NCBI RefSeq assembly: GCF_900113835.1
Contig: NZ_FOQV01000002.1
Location: forward strand, 1,095,949-1,159,948
DNA: 64,000 nucleotides
DNA from: Allobosea sp. OK403
Lineage (GTDB): Bacteria; Pseudomonadota; Alphaproteobacteria; Rhizobiales; Beijerinckiaceae
Direction of reading: 5' to 3'
Part shown: positions 1 to 9,372 of the stretch, piece by piece
How the letters are laid out: every line of letters begins with the position of its first letter
Position numbering within the stretch: position 1 is the stretch's first letter
Position numbers and translations under genes: made by a program
Notes under the pieces: generated by a model
Databases searched by the model: none
The model's input: only the letters and a program-made list of their open reading frames with translations
What the model was told of the DNA's origin: nothing

Positions 1-1
1 G

Positions 2-559
2 AAGGAGCACAAGATGGGCCAGCGCGCGAGCCAGGTCGGCGGCCTGAGCTTCGACGATCTGCTGCTGCCCGCAGATGCCTTGCTCGGCGAGATCAATCGC
101 GGCTTCCACATCATGATGAGCGTGCTGGAGAAAGGCCGCGTCGGCATCGGCGCGCTGGCGGTCGGCATCGCCCAGGCGGGGCTGCAGGCCGCGCTCGGCT
201 ACGCCCGGGAGCGCCGCCAGTTCGGCAAGCCGATCATCGAGAATCAGGGCGTGCAATGGATGCTGGCCGATATGGCCAAGGACATCGCCGCCGGCCGCGC
301 TTTGGTCGAACGGGCGGCCGGCCTGATCGACGCTGGAGCCTCGGCGACCTCGGCCGCCTCGATCGCCAAATGCTTCGCGAGCGACATGGCCGTCGCCCAA
401 ACCGCCAACGCCGTGCAGATATTCGGCGGCGCCGGCTACATTCAGGGTTTCGAGGTCGAGCGGCTCTACCGCGACGCCAAGATCACGCAGATCTATGAAG
501 GCACGAACCAGATTCAGCGCACGATCATCGCCAGGGAGTTGATGAAGAACGGCGCCTGA
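2..559 (+). CDS. Acyl-CoA dehydrogenase, C-terminal part (5' end outside window)
   Basis: The reading frame is open from the first bases of the window, so this is the last ~185 residues of a longer protein (full-length family members are about 380 residues). The flavin-dependent family oxidises acyl-CoA to enoyl-CoA. The C-terminal helical domain is clear: RERRQFGKPIIENQGVQWML, then QIFGGAGYIQGFEVERLYRD, then ITQIYEGTNQIQR, which includes the loop that usually holds the catalytic Glu (IYEGTNQIQ). The acyl chain preference cannot be read from this part. The following 264 bp hold no gene I can support. Confidence 0.93.
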   Translation, partial: KEHKMGQRASQVGGLSFDDLLLPADALLGEINRGFHIMMSVLEKGRVGIGALAVGIAQAGLQAALGYARERRQFGKPIIENQGVQWMLADMAKDIAAGRALVERAAGLIDAGASATSAASIAKCFASDMAVAQTANAVQIFGGAGYIQGFEVERLYRDAKITQIYEGTNQIQRTIIARELMKNGA

Positions 560-823
560 AACCGCGCGCCCTGATCCCGCCATTCGGCAAACGATCCAGG
601 GGACTGCAGCGGTCGCCGCTCGCGCCGGCTTGATTTATCCCGGGCTTGTCCCTCACATGCGGCGCTGGAGAGGGGCCGCATTGTGATCGATCGTCAGGAC
701 ATCGCCGGCCGCCTGGAGTGTTGCCTCCCGCCTGCCGGCGACGATCACCGAGAGCGGCACTGACTTGATCCGCCAGACCATCGACCATTTCATCATCCAT
801 CGCCGGGCTCCGGGCGCCACCTC

Positions 824-2359
824 ATGAGCGTCGTCCTCGCCTGCGATCTCGGCGGCACCAGCTTCCGCGCCGCGCTCGTCGACGCCCAGGGCACGACGCT
901 GGCCGAGAGCATGATTCCGGGGCCGGCAAGCCTCGACCGGATGGGCCGGTCGGAGGTCGATCCGACCGCATGGTGGCAGATCCTGATCGAGGCCTGCGCC
1001 GCCATCGCGAAGGCGCAGCCGGCGCTGTTCTCTCATGTCCAGGCCGTTGCGATCTGCGGCGTCACGCGCACGCAGGTTTTCCTCGGACGCGATGGAGAGC
1101 CGTTACGCCCCGCCATGACCTGGAAGGACACGCGCTCGGAAGCCGCCGCCTCGCGCCTGCGCGAGCGGCTCGGCAACGCGCACCCCGAAAGCGCACGGAT
1201 CAACGCCTTCCATCCCCTGGCGCGCCTCGCCTGGTTGCACGAGCAAGAACTGCACGAGGAGGAGGCGACCTTCCAGAACCTCGGCTCGGTGCTGGAGCCG
1301 AAGGACTATCTGAATTTCAGGCTGACCGGCCGCCAGGCCGGCGATCCGGTCTCGTTGGCGCGCCTGCTTGCCTCCGCCGAGATCGTCGCAGGCGCAGACC
1401 CGCTCGCCGCGGTCGGCCTCTCCTCAGCGATCCTGCCCGAGGTGCTGGAGCCTTGCCAGATCGTCGGACCGGTCAAGTCCGGTTTACCCACGCCGTTCGA
1501 TGCGATCACGGGCGTGCCGGTGTTCTGCTCGTCCAACGACACCTGGGCCGCCGTCGCCGGGCTTGGCGCCATGCGGCCGGGCTATGCCTACAATATCTCC
1601 GGCACAACCGAAGTGCTCGGCGTCGTCAGTGAGCGCGCAGCGGAAGCCGAGGGGCTGATGACCGTCGATTGGCGCGGCGTATCGCAGCTCGGCGGCCCCA
1701 GCCAGAACGGCGCCGATACGGTGTCCTGGCTATTGTCGCTGCTGGCACGCGGCGATGGCGACCACGCCGCCATCGGGCGCGATATCGACGCCCTGCTCGC
1801 CGGCCCGCGCCACGCCCAGCCGCTGCTCTTCCTGCCCTATCTGCAGGGCGAGCGCGTGCCTTACTGGAATCCGTCGCTGCGCGGCGCCTTCATCGGCCTC
1901 AACCGCCAGCATGGCGCGACCGACCTCGCCTGGGCGGTGCTGGAAGGCGTCGCCTTCCTCAACCGCATCGTGCTGGAGCGGGCGGAAGCCGCGCTCGGTG
2001 CGCCCGTCTCGGAAATCCGCTTCGGCGGCGGCGCGGCCAACAACCGGCTCTGGTGCCAGATCAAGGCCGATATCTGCGGCCGTCCGGTCGCGATCGGCCA
2101 TGCGAAGGAGCCAGGCATTCTGGGCGCAGCGATCATCGCCTGGACGGGGCTTGGCCGCTTCGCCTCGCTCGCCGAGGCGCAGGCTGCGCTGGTCGGCGTC
2201 GCCGCGCGCTTCGAGCCCGACCCGGCACGCGCCGCGCTCTACGACCACCTGTTTTCGCTCTACCGCCGCAGCGAAGCGGCGCTCGCGCCGATCTCGACCG
2301 AGCTTGCTGCCCTGTCGCACGGCACCGACGCCCCGACCGCAAGGAGGCCCGCGCCATGA
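824..2359 (+). CDS. FGGY-family carbohydrate kinase (xylulokinase-like)
   Basis: A 511-residue protein with the two-domain FGGY sugar-kinase fold. The N-terminal phosphate-binding segment is ACDLGGTSFRAALVDAQG, and the C-terminal domain carries FGGGAANNRLWCQIKADI followed by the AxEPGILGAA-type adenosine segment. Family members phosphorylate pentoses, pentitols or related sugars with ATP in the cytoplasm. The stop overlaps the start of the next gene (ATGA), so it is the first gene of an operon with an SDR and a sugar ABC transporter. The SDR partner suggests a polyol or pentulose, but the substrate is not determined by sequence. The ATG has only a weak ribosome binding site. Confidence 0.85.
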   Translation: MSVVLACDLGGTSFRAALVDAQGTTLAESMIPGPASLDRMGRSEVDPTAWWQILIEACAAIAKAQPALFSHVQAVAICGVTRTQVFLGRDGEPLRPAMTWKDTRSEAAASRLRERLGNAHPESARINAFHPLARLAWLHEQELHEEEATFQNLGSVLEPKDYLNFRLTGRQAGDPVSLARLLASAEIVAGADPLAAVGLSSAILPEVLEPCQIVGPVKSGLPTPFDAITGVPVFCSSNDTWAAVAGLGAMRPGYAYNISGTTEVLGVVSERAAEAEGLMTVDWRGVSQLGGPSQNGADTVSWLLSLLARGDGDHAAIGRDIDALLAGPRHAQPLLFLPYLQGERVPYWNPSLRGAFIGLNRQHGATDLAWAVLEGVAFLNRIVLERAEAALGAPVSEIRFGGGAANNRLWCQIKADICGRPVAIGHAKEPGILGAAIIAWTGLGRFASLAEAQAALVGVAARFEPDPARAALYDHLFSLYRRSEAALAPISTELAALSHGTDAPTARRPAP

Positions 2360-3135
2360 GCGCTCCCGTCACGCTCATCACCGGCGCATCGGGCGGCATC
2401 GGCGGCGCGCTCGCCGCGATGCTGTCTGCTGCAGGCCATCGGCTCGTCCTCTCCGGGCTCGACGCCGCGCCGCTGGAGGAAATGGCCGAAGGGATCGCCC
2501 GCTCAGGCGGCGAGGTCGTAACGCTCGCCGGAAATGTCCGGGAACACGACCTGCCGCAGGAACTCGTCGACCTCGCCATCGCTCGCTTTGGCCGGCTCGA
2601 CAACCTCGTCACGGCAGCCGGAGCCTCGCGGTCGGTCAAGCTCGTCGAGATGGAAGACGATGAGTGGGACAAGCTCGTCGACATCAACTTGTCGGCGGTC
2701 TTCCGCATCTCCAAGGCTGTGGCGAAGCACTTGATCGCGCAGGGCGAAGGCGGCGCCATCGTCCACATCTCCTCGATCGCCCATGCCAATGGCGGTGCAA
2801 ATCTCGCTTACGGCTCGGCCAAAGGTGGCGTCGCCACCTTGACCTATGGCATGGCCCAGCAGCTCGGCCCGCATGGGATTCGGGTCAATGCAGTCGCGCC
2901 CGGCATCATCGACACGCCGATGGTGCGCGACGGCTTCGCGCAGCAATTCAACACCCTGGTCGCAGGCGCGGCGGCCCGCACGCCGCTCGGCCGGCTTGGA
3001 AAACCCGAGGATGTCGCAGCCGTGATCGCCTTCCTGCTCTCGCCCGGAGCCGCCTTCGTCACCGGCGCACTGATCCCGATCACTGGTGGCATCGAGATCC
3101 TGTCGCCGATCTCGACCATCGCCAAGGGGGCATGA
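2356..3135 (+). CDS. SDR-family NAD(P)-dependent oxidoreductase
   Basis: A 259-residue classical short-chain dehydrogenase. The cofactor motif is TGASGGIG near residue 10, the structural NNAG-like segment is TAAGAS, and the active site is Ser in HISSIAHANGG followed by YGSAKGG (Tyr and Lys). The C-terminal GIIDTPMV and ITGG segments are typical. The start ATG overlaps the stop of the upstream kinase by four bases, indicating coupled translation. With a sugar kinase before it and a sugar transporter after it, a polyol or sugar dehydrogenase role is likely (inference). Confidence 0.88.
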   Translation: MSAPVTLITGASGGIGGALAAMLSAAGHRLVLSGLDAAPLEEMAEGIARSGGEVVTLAGNVREHDLPQELVDLAIARFGRLDNLVTAAGASRSVKLVEMEDDEWDKLVDINLSAVFRISKAVAKHLIAQGEGGAIVHISSIAHANGGANLAYGSAKGGVATLTYGMAQQLGPHGIRVNAVAPGIIDTPMVRDGFAQQFNTLVAGAAARTPLGRLGKPEDVAAVIAFLLSPGAAFVTGALIPITGGIEILSPISTIAKGA

Positions 3136-3139
3136 GGCC

Positions 3140-4096
3140 GTGCTCGGGCTCAACTGGCGCGATGTGGTCGGACATTATGGCACGGCGATCGCCGGGCTCG
3201 TCCTGATCGCCTTCTTCCTAGTTTTCGCGCCGAATTTCGCCAGCGCGACCAATCTCGTCAATGTGCTGAAGGATACGAGTTTCCTCGCCATCCTGGCGCT
3301 CGGCTTCGCGCTCGCCTTCACCGTCGCCGAGCTCGATCTCTCGATCGCCGAGACGGCGAGCCTGGCGGCCGTCGTCTGCGGCTGGCTGATCCAGTCGCAA
3401 TATCCGCCCATCGTCGCCGTCGCCGCTGCGATCGGCGTCGGCGGTGCGCTCGGCGCGTTCAACGGTTTCGGTGTCACCGTGCTGCGCATCCCCTCGCTGA
3501 TCATGACGCTGGGCACGGCGGCGATCGCCAAGGGCCTGGCCTTCATGATCACGCAGGGCATCGCCTTCGTCGGGCGCTGGCCGGTGGGTTTCACCGGCTT
3601 GGCGCGCGGCACGTCCTTCGGCATTCCCAATCTCGTCCTCTGGATGACGGCGGTCACGCTCTTCGCCTATGGCCTGGTCAAATGGACCCGCACCGGCGCG
3701 CATATGGTGGCGACCGGCGAGGCCGATGAAGCCGCCCGGCTCGCAGGCATCGCGACGGGCCGCATGAAGCGGATCGGCCTCCTGCTGACCGGTCTCTTCG
3801 CCGGCATTACGGCCATGCTGCTGGCGGCGAGCCTGTCCTCGGCCGCGCCCAATATGGCGGGCGATTATCTGCTCTATGCGATCGCCGCCGTGCTGCTCGG
3901 CATGACCATGTTCGAACCCGGCAAGCCCAATGTGCCGGGCACGGTCTTCGCCGCGCTGGTGCTGAAGGTTCTCGGCAATGGCTTGGTCATGATGGGCGCA
4001 CCCTATTACGCTCAGGATATCGTTCTCGGCGTCATCATCATCGGCTCGGTCGCCTTCTCGGCCAGCGCGATGAAGAAGGCGGCGTTCCAAGTCTAG
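3140..4096 (+). CDS. Sugar ABC transporter permease (RbsC/FrcC type)
   Basis: A hydrophobic protein of about 318 residues with 8-10 predicted membrane segments, of the branched-chain/ribose permease family. The diagnostic stretch AFTVAELDLSIAETASLAAV corresponds to the GGIDLSVG region of RbsC. I place the start at the GTG at 3140, just after the SDR stop and preceded by a GGGGG tract. An in-frame ATG at 3086 would overlap the SDR by 50 bases. It forms the membrane channel for the binding protein at 4154 and the ATPase at 5247, which here are encoded in the order permease, binding protein, ATPase. Confidence 0.85.
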   Translation: MLGLNWRDVVGHYGTAIAGLVLIAFFLVFAPNFASATNLVNVLKDTSFLAILALGFALAFTVAELDLSIAETASLAAVVCGWLIQSQYPPIVAVAAAIGVGGALGAFNGFGVTVLRIPSLIMTLGTAAIAKGLAFMITQGIAFVGRWPVGFTGLARGTSFGIPNLVLWMTAVTLFAYGLVKWTRTGAHMVATGEADEAARLAGIATGRMKRIGLLLTGLFAGITAMLLAASLSSAAPNMAGDYLLYAIAAVLLGMTMFEPGKPNVPGTVFAALVLKVLGNGLVMMGAPYYAQDIVLGVIIIGSVAFSASAMKKAAFQV

Positions 4097-4108
4097 CGAC
4101 GTTCATGG

Positions 4109-4141
4109 TCTAAAAGACAGGGCAAGTTCTAAAAGACAGGG
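4109..4141. repeat. 14-bp direct repeat upstream of sugar-binding protein gene
   Basis: TCTAAAAGACAGGG occurs at 4109-4122 and again at 4128-4141, a 19-base period. The second copy runs into the GGGGGAG ribosome binding site of the binding-protein gene. The duplication gives that gene a second, partial purine-rich site upstream. Confidence 0.7.
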
Positions 4142-4153
4142 GGAGTGTTCATC

Positions 4154-5095
4154 ATGTCAGGGTTTCGCAAATTCCTGGTCGCGACCGCGACGCTGATCGC
4201 GCTTTGCCAATCGGCTGGGGCCTTCGAGGTCGGCGTCATCGGCTTCCAGTTCTCCTCGGAGACGCATGCGCGCGTCGCCAATGCCGCTGCCGCCGCCGCC
4301 AAGGCCAAGGGTTGGGGCGTGACGCTTTTGAACTCGGAGGGCTCGCTGCCCAAGCATGCCGAGCAGTTCGACGCGCTGATCGCCAAGAAGGTCGACGCGA
4401 TCATCATCGCCATGGGCAAGCCGGTCGAGGCCGACGCCCAGTTCAAGGCGGCCAAGGACGCCAAGATCCCGGTGATCACCGTGCAGTCGGGCGCAAGCCC
4501 GCATGCACTCTTCGACATCCAGAGCAATGAATACAAGATCGGCGCCGATGCCGCGCTCTATCTGCTTGGCCAGCTCGGCTATCAGGGCAACATCGTCACC
4601 GCCCGCTTCGACCTCAACGTCGCCTCGCGCATCCGCGGCAAGGTGCTGGACAATGTTCTGGCCGAGAACCAGGGCGTGAAGGAGCTCGGCAAGTTCTCGA
4701 TGGCCCGCACCCAGAGCTGGAGGGACGATGTCCGCGCCGGCATGCAGGCGCTGCTGCTGCAGAACCAGGGCAAGATCAATGGCATCTGGGCCTCCTTCGA
4801 CGGCCAGGCCTACATCATCGACGACCTGCTGCAGGCCCAAGGGATCAAGAAGGGCCAGATCCCGCTGATCTCGGTCGATGGCGGCAAGGAAACCTATGCC
4901 CGCATCGCCGACCCGGCCTCGACCTTCACCGCGACGGTCTCGATCCCCTTCGAGGAGATGGGCAAGCAGGCGGTCGACGCGATCCAGACCATCGTCATCG
5001 ACAAGAAGCCGAAGGAGGCGGTGACGAGCGGTCCTTATCTCTTCACCGAGGCCGTGCTGGTCGACAAGACCAATGTCGACAAGTTCCTGAAGTGA
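4154..5095 (+). CDS. Periplasmic sugar-binding protein (RbsB type)
   Basis: A 313-residue periplasmic binding protein. Residues 1-23 are a Sec signal peptide (MSGFRKFLVATATLIALCQS, cleavage after SAGA). The mature part has the two-lobed peripla_BP fold, with KKVDAIIIAMGKP as the first-lobe strand/loop and WASFDGQAYIIDDLLQAQG in the second lobe. ATG 4154 is preferred over the in-frame GTG at 4145 because GGGGAG lies about 9 bases before it. It delivers the ligand to the permease at 3140. Nucleoside, pentose or polyol are all possible given the kinase and nucleoside hydrolase in the same operon. Confidence 0.87.
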   Translation: MSGFRKFLVATATLIALCQSAGAFEVGVIGFQFSSETHARVANAAAAAAKAKGWGVTLLNSEGSLPKHAEQFDALIAKKVDAIIIAMGKPVEADAQFKAAKDAKIPVITVQSGASPHALFDIQSNEYKIGADAALYLLGQLGYQGNIVTARFDLNVASRIRGKVLDNVLAENQGVKELGKFSMARTQSWRDDVRAGMQALLLQNQGKINGIWASFDGQAYIIDDLLQAQGIKKGQIPLISVDGGKETYARIADPASTFTATVSIPFEEMGKQAVDAIQTIVIDKKPKEAVTSGPYLFTEAVLVDKTNVDKFLK

Positions 5096-5102
5096 GCTCT
5101 TG

Positions 5103-5234
5103 CCTTCTCCCCTCGGGGGAGAAGGTGGTAGCGCGAAGCGCTGACGGATGAGGGATGTCACACATGCCCTCATCCGTCCTTCCCTCATCCGACCCGGCTG
5201 ACGCCGGGCCACCTTCTCCCCCGAGGGGAGAAGG
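5103..5234. repeat. Intergenic inverted-repeat element, 26-bp exact arms
   Basis: The 26 bases at 5103-5128 are the exact reverse complement of 5209-5234. Each arm is itself a small palindrome, CCTTCTCCCC-TCG-GGGGAGAAGG. Inner segments GACGGATGAGGG and CCCTCATCCGTC also pair. The element lies between the binding-protein and ATPase genes and ends at the ATPase ribosome binding site. Related sequence occurs at 56067-56205, so this is a dispersed family of intergenic elements. The folded RNA could limit read-through to the ATPase (inference). Confidence 0.85.
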
Positions 5235-5246
5235 AAGGAGCGCGTG

Positions 5247-6029
5247 ATGTCCACCCATAGCCTCGACAATCTATCCACTCCCCTCCTCTCGCTGCGCGGC
5301 GTCAGCAAGAGCTATGGCGCCGTCGCCGCCGTGCGCGAAGTCGATCTCGACATCTTCCCCGGCGAGGTCGTCGCGATCTGCGGCGACAATGGCGCGGGCA
5401 AGTCGAGCCTGATCAAGGTCATCTCCGGCGCGGAGGAGCCGACCTCCGGCACCATCCAGATGCGCGGCAAGCCTGTCGTCTTCGCCTCCCCGCACGATGC
5501 CTTGAGTCACGGCGTAGCGACGATCTACCAGGATCTCGCCCTCGCCCCGCGCCTCTCCATCGCCCAGAACGTCTTCATGGGCTCGGAGCTGACGAGGCCG
5601 GTCTTGCTGCCCTTCCTGCGTGTGCTCGACAAGGCGCGGATGCGCGAGCAGGCGCGCGGCTTCCTCTCGCAGCTCTCGGTCACGGTCGCCGACATGGACC
5701 GCCCGGTGGAGCGGCTCTCCGGCGGCCAGCGCCAGGCCGTCGCGATCTCGCGCGCCCTGCGCTGGAACGCGGAGATCATCATCATGGACGAGCCGACGGC
5801 GGCGCTCGGCGTCAAGGAGACAGCGCTGGTGCTCGACCTGATCCGCAAGCTGAAGGCGGACGGGCGCACCGTGATCCTGATCAGCCACAACATGCGCGAT
5901 GTCGTGGCGCTGGCCGACCGGGTCGTGATCATGGGAGCGGGCCGCAAATATGTCGACCAGCCGATCGGCGATCTCAGCGCCGACGACATCGCCCATATGA
6001 TCATGAGCGGCAACGCCAAGGCGGCCTGA
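5247..6029 (+). CDS. Sugar ABC transporter ATP-binding protein, single domain (FrcA-like)
   Basis: A 260-residue protein with one nucleotide-binding domain, unlike RbsA, which has two. Walker A is GDNGAGKS at residues 46-53, the signature is LSGGQRQAVAISRAL, and Walker B is IIIMDEPTAAL, followed by the LISHNMRDV switch His. This half-size form is typical of the FrcA fructose/ribose importers of rhizobia. The ATG at 5247 has AAGGAAGGAG six bases upstream. It powers the permease at 3140. Confidence 0.88.
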   Translation: MSTHSLDNLSTPLLSLRGVSKSYGAVAAVREVDLDIFPGEVVAICGDNGAGKSSLIKVISGAEEPTSGTIQMRGKPVVFASPHDALSHGVATIYQDLALAPRLSIAQNVFMGSELTRPVLLPFLRVLDKARMREQARGFLSQLSVTVADMDRPVERLSGGQRQAVAISRALRWNAEIIIMDEPTAALGVKETALVLDLIRKLKADGRTVILISHNMRDVVALADRVVIMGAGRKYVDQPIGDLSADDIAHMIMSGNAKAA

Positions 6030-6033
6030 AGCG

Positions 6034-6960
6034 ATGCGCGAGACGATCGTCATCGACACCGATCCCGGCCAGGACGATGCGGTTGCCCTGCTGCTCGCCT
6101 TCGCCAGCAGCGACCAGCTCGATCTGCGCGCCATCACCACCGTCGCCGGCAATGTCCCGGTCGACCAGACGACGGCGAATGCGCTGCGCATCCGTGAGCT
6201 CGCCGGCACTGGGACGCCCATTCATCGCGGTGCGGAAAGTCCCCTGCTCTTCCCGCTCGAAACCGCCGAATTCGTCTGCGGGCCGGACGGGCTGGCCGGC
6301 GCCCATCTGCCGCCACCCCAAAGCGAGCCCGCACCCTGCCATGCCGTCGAGGCGATCATCGCACTCTGCCGCACCGCGCCCGATGACAGTGTCACGCTCT
6401 GCCCGCTCGGGCCGCTGACCAATCTCGCGCTCGCCTTCCGCCTCGCACCCGACATCCTGTCGAAGGTGAAGCGCATCGTCTCGATGGGCGGGGCGCTCGG
6501 GCTCGGCAACATGACGCCGGCGGCCGAGTTCAACATCTATGTCGACCCCCATGCCGCCGCGATCGTCTATGCTTCAGGCCGGCCGATTGTGATGATGGGG
6601 CTCGGCGTGACGCATCAGGCGATCGCGAGCCATGAACAGGTCGCCGCGATCGGCGCGCTCGGCACCGCGACCGGCAAGGCGATCCACGGCATGCTGACAC
6701 GGCCGCGGCCTGGTGGGCTCGGCACGGCCGGCCACCCGATGCATGACCCTTGCGTCATCGCCTTCCTGCTTTGGCCCGAACTGTTCGAGGGGCGCGATTG
6801 CTTCGTCGCGGTCGAGACCTCGGACGGCTCCCAGCGCGGCCGCACGACGATCGACTGGAACGGCCGGCTGAAGCGCCCGGCCAATGCCCATGTCGTCGCG
6901 GGCGTGCAAGCGCACGAACTGTTCGAGCGCATGACCGCGCGCCTCGCTACCCTCCCCTGA
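6034..6960 (+). CDS. Nucleoside hydrolase (IunH family)
   Basis: A 308-residue protein with the diagnostic calcium-binding cluster IDTDPGQDDAVAL at residues 7-19. It also has the central NIYVDPHAAAIV segment and the HPMHDPCVIAFLL segment with the distal Asp. Family members cleave the N-glycosidic bond of nucleosides to give ribose and a base. It starts four bases after the ATPase stop, so it belongs to the same operon. This suggests that the transporter may import nucleosides, or a related N-glycoside, whose pentose is then handled by the kinase and SDR (inference). Confidence 0.9.
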   Translation: MRETIVIDTDPGQDDAVALLLAFASSDQLDLRAITTVAGNVPVDQTTANALRIRELAGTGTPIHRGAESPLLFPLETAEFVCGPDGLAGAHLPPPQSEPAPCHAVEAIIALCRTAPDDSVTLCPLGPLTNLALAFRLAPDILSKVKRIVSMGGALGLGNMTPAAEFNIYVDPHAAAIVYASGRPIVMMGLGVTHQAIASHEQVAAIGALGTATGKAIHGMLTRPRPGGLGTAGHPMHDPCVIAFLLWPELFEGRDCFVAVETSDGSQRGRTTIDWNGRLKRPANAHVVAGVQAHELFERMTARLATLP

Positions 6961-6995
6961 CCGGAAGCCGTCGGCACGCCCTCAAGGAAACCTGC

Positions 6996-7517
6996 ATGTC
7001 CCATTTTGTCGAAGAGCTTCAGCAGGAAGCGGCTGGCGCCATCGCGCGCATGAAGCAGGCCGCGCTCGCCGCCCGCCATATCCACGCCCGTGCCGAATTG
7101 ATGCGCCATATGCTGACGACCGCGAAAAAGGTCGCTGGCAAGCCGAAGGCCGAGGCTGTGGAGACCGTCGTGGGCGAGTGGATGCAGGCTTGGAATCTCG
7201 AGCGCACGCAATGGCCCCATATCGCCCGCGAGATGGAGGCTTTCACCGAGGCCTTCCACGACTACGCCAACACCCCCTCGGACGCGCATGACGCCATTCT
7301 GCGCCAGAGCTGCGAGGCTCTGGATGCAGTGCTCGCCCGCGAGGGCACCTCGATCTCCGACCAGATGGCCTGGCGCTCGCAATGCGCCCATGGCTGGTGG
7401 GACAAGGTCAGCCCGACGCCGACCGACCTGCCGGGCAGCAAGCCGCGCCCGTCGATTCCGCAGCCGGCAGCCAACACGCCGTTCTGGGATCAGGCTTGCG
7501 CCGATTTCTGTCGTTGA
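6996..7517 (+). CDS. Protein of unknown function, end of nucleoside/sugar operon
   Basis: A 173-residue predicted soluble protein I do not recognise. The first ~110 residues look mostly alpha-helical. A Trp-rich centre (WMQAWNLERTQWPH) and a Pro-rich C-terminal part (SPTPTDLPGSKPRPSIPQP) stand out. There is no signal peptide or membrane segment. AAGGA lies eight bases before the ATG, and the gene is 35 bases after the nucleoside hydrolase, so co-transcription is likely. Codon use looks like that of its neighbours. Confidence 0.75.
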   Translation: MSHFVEELQQEAAGAIARMKQAALAARHIHARAELMRHMLTTAKKVAGKPKAEAVETVVGEWMQAWNLERTQWPHIAREMEAFTEAFHDYANTPSDAHDAILRQSCEALDAVLAREGTSISDQMAWRSQCAHGWWDKVSPTPTDLPGSKPRPSIPQPAANTPFWDQACADFCR

Positions 7518-7749
7518 ACCGGCCGACACGACGATCCCGTGCCATACATCTGAGCCATTTGGATAAGACGCCCTGCCTTACAACCCCCGCAAATCTGCTA
7601 CCCAGCTTGCTCGCATTCCAATAAGCTCCGTCCCAATCGGGACCAAGTTCCGGCCGGGCCGAGGCTCGCGCCATGGTCCCATGAAAGATCGGACGGAGTT
7701 GGGCATGAACGACCCTGAACCGTGCGATCACAAACTGGGGAAGCTGATC

Positions 7750-9342
7750 ATGAAGAAGATTCTGTTGGCCACGCTCTCGGCGTCGGCCTTGATGGCGGCG
7801 CAGCCGCTGATGGCCAAGACCCTGGTCTATTGTTCCGAAGGCAGCCCCGAGAATTTCGCGCCAAGCATCAACACGACCGGCACCTCCTTCGACGCCAACA
7901 CCCAGATCTACGACACCATCGTCCAGTTCGAGCGCGGCGGCACCAAGGTCGAGCCGGCGCTTGCCCAGAAATGGGATATCTCGCCGGACGGGCTGACCTA
8001 CACCTTCAGCCTGCGCAAGGGCGTGAAGTGGCACAACACCCGCGCCTTCAAGCCAACGCGCGACTTCAACGCCGACGACTTCATCTTCATGATTGACCGG
8101 CAGTGGAAGGAGAGCGACCCCTATTACAAGGTCACCAGCTCGAACCACTCCTATTTCAACGACATGGGCATGCCCAAGCTGTTGAAATCAGTCGAGAAAA
8201 TCGACGACTACACCGTCAAGATCACGCTCAACCAGCCCGAGGCGCCGTTCCTCTCTGACCTCGCGATGCAATATGCCAGCATCCAGTCGAAGGAATATGC
8301 CGACGCCATGCTCAAGGCCGGCACGCCTGAAAAGATCGACCAGGATCCGATCGGCACCGGCCCGTTCTCGCTGGTGCAGTATCAGAAGGACGCGATCATC
8401 CGCTACAAAGCCTTCCCGGATTACTGGGCCGGCAAGGCCAAGATCGACGACCTGATCTTCGCGATCACGCCTGACGCCTCTGTCCGCTGGGCCAAGCTCC
8501 AGAAGGGCGAATGCCATGTCATGCCCTATCCGAATCCGGCCGATCTCGAAGCGATGAAGAAGGACGCCAATGTCCAGATCCTGGAGCAGCCGGGTCTGAA
8601 CATCGGTTATCTCGCCTACAACACCACCAAGAAGCCCTTCGACGACGTCAAGGTCCGCCACGCAGTCAACAAGGCGATCAACAAGCAGGCGATCATCGAC
8701 GCGGTCTATCTGTCGAGCGGCATCGCCGCGATCAACCCGATCCCGCCCTCGATGTGGTCCTATAACGAGACGATCAAGGACGATCCCTATGATCCGGCGG
8801 CGGCCAAGAAGGAGCTGGCCGAGGCCGGCTATCCGAACGGGCTGGAGATCGACCTCTGGGCGATGCCGGTGCAGCGTCCGTATAATCCCAACGCCAAGCG
8901 CATCGCCGAATTGATGCAGGCCGACCTCGCCAAGGTCGGTATCAAGGCCGAGATCAAGACGTTCGAATGGGGCGAATACCGCAAGCGCCTGCAGGCAGGC
9001 GAGCACCAGACCGGCATGTTCGGCTGGACCGGCGACAATGGCGATCCGGACAACTTCCTGCACACGCTGCTGGGTTGCGCTGCCTCCAAGAACAACGGCG
9101 GCAACGTCGCGAAGTTCTGCTACCAGCCCTTCGAGGATCTGGTGCTGAAGGCCAAGACGATCTCCGATCCGGCGCAGCGCACCGAGCTCTATCGGCAGGC
9201 GCAAGTGATCTTCAAGGAGCAGTCACCCTGGTTTACCATTGCGCACGCAGTGCAGTTGAAGCCGATCCGCAAGGAGGTGAAGGACTTCAAGCTTTCGCCC
9301 TTCAGCCGCCATGTCTTCTACGGCGTCGACATCACCAATTGA
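7750..9342 (+). CDS. Dipeptide/oligopeptide ABC transporter binding protein, copy 1 (DppA type)
   Basis: A 530-residue SBP_bac_5 family protein. The signal peptide is MKKILLATLSASALMAAQPL (cleavage after LMA). The mature protein begins KTLVYCSEGSPENFAP and contains the hallmark YTFSLRKGVKWHNT and the RHAVNKAINKQAII segments. The ATG at 7750, preceded by GGGGAAGC, is chosen over an upstream in-frame ATG at 7681 because it starts directly at the signal peptide. A strong terminator follows at 9373, separating it from the second copy. Ligands of this family include dipeptides, haem precursors and oligosaccharides. Confidence 0.92.
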   Translation: MKKILLATLSASALMAAQPLMAKTLVYCSEGSPENFAPSINTTGTSFDANTQIYDTIVQFERGGTKVEPALAQKWDISPDGLTYTFSLRKGVKWHNTRAFKPTRDFNADDFIFMIDRQWKESDPYYKVTSSNHSYFNDMGMPKLLKSVEKIDDYTVKITLNQPEAPFLSDLAMQYASIQSKEYADAMLKAGTPEKIDQDPIGTGPFSLVQYQKDAIIRYKAFPDYWAGKAKIDDLIFAITPDASVRWAKLQKGECHVMPYPNPADLEAMKKDANVQILEQPGLNIGYLAYNTTKKPFDDVKVRHAVNKAINKQAIIDAVYLSSGIAAINPIPPSMWSYNETIKDDPYDPAAAKKELAEAGYPNGLEIDLWAMPVQRPYNPNAKRIAELMQADLAKVGIKAEIKTFEWGEYRKRLQAGEHQTGMFGWTGDNGDPDNFLHTLLGCAASKNNGGNVAKFCYQPFEDLVLKAKTISDPAQRTELYRQAQVIFKEQSPWFTIAHAVQLKPIRKEVKDFKLSPFSRHVFYGVDITN

Positions 9343-9372
9343 GGCCTTGGCCCGCCTGATGCATTGACGGCT

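Noticed and set aside
560..823. A small gene between the acyl-CoA dehydrogenase and the FGGY kinase
   Set aside because: Only short frames on the minus strand, with no ribosome binding site or recognisable sequence.
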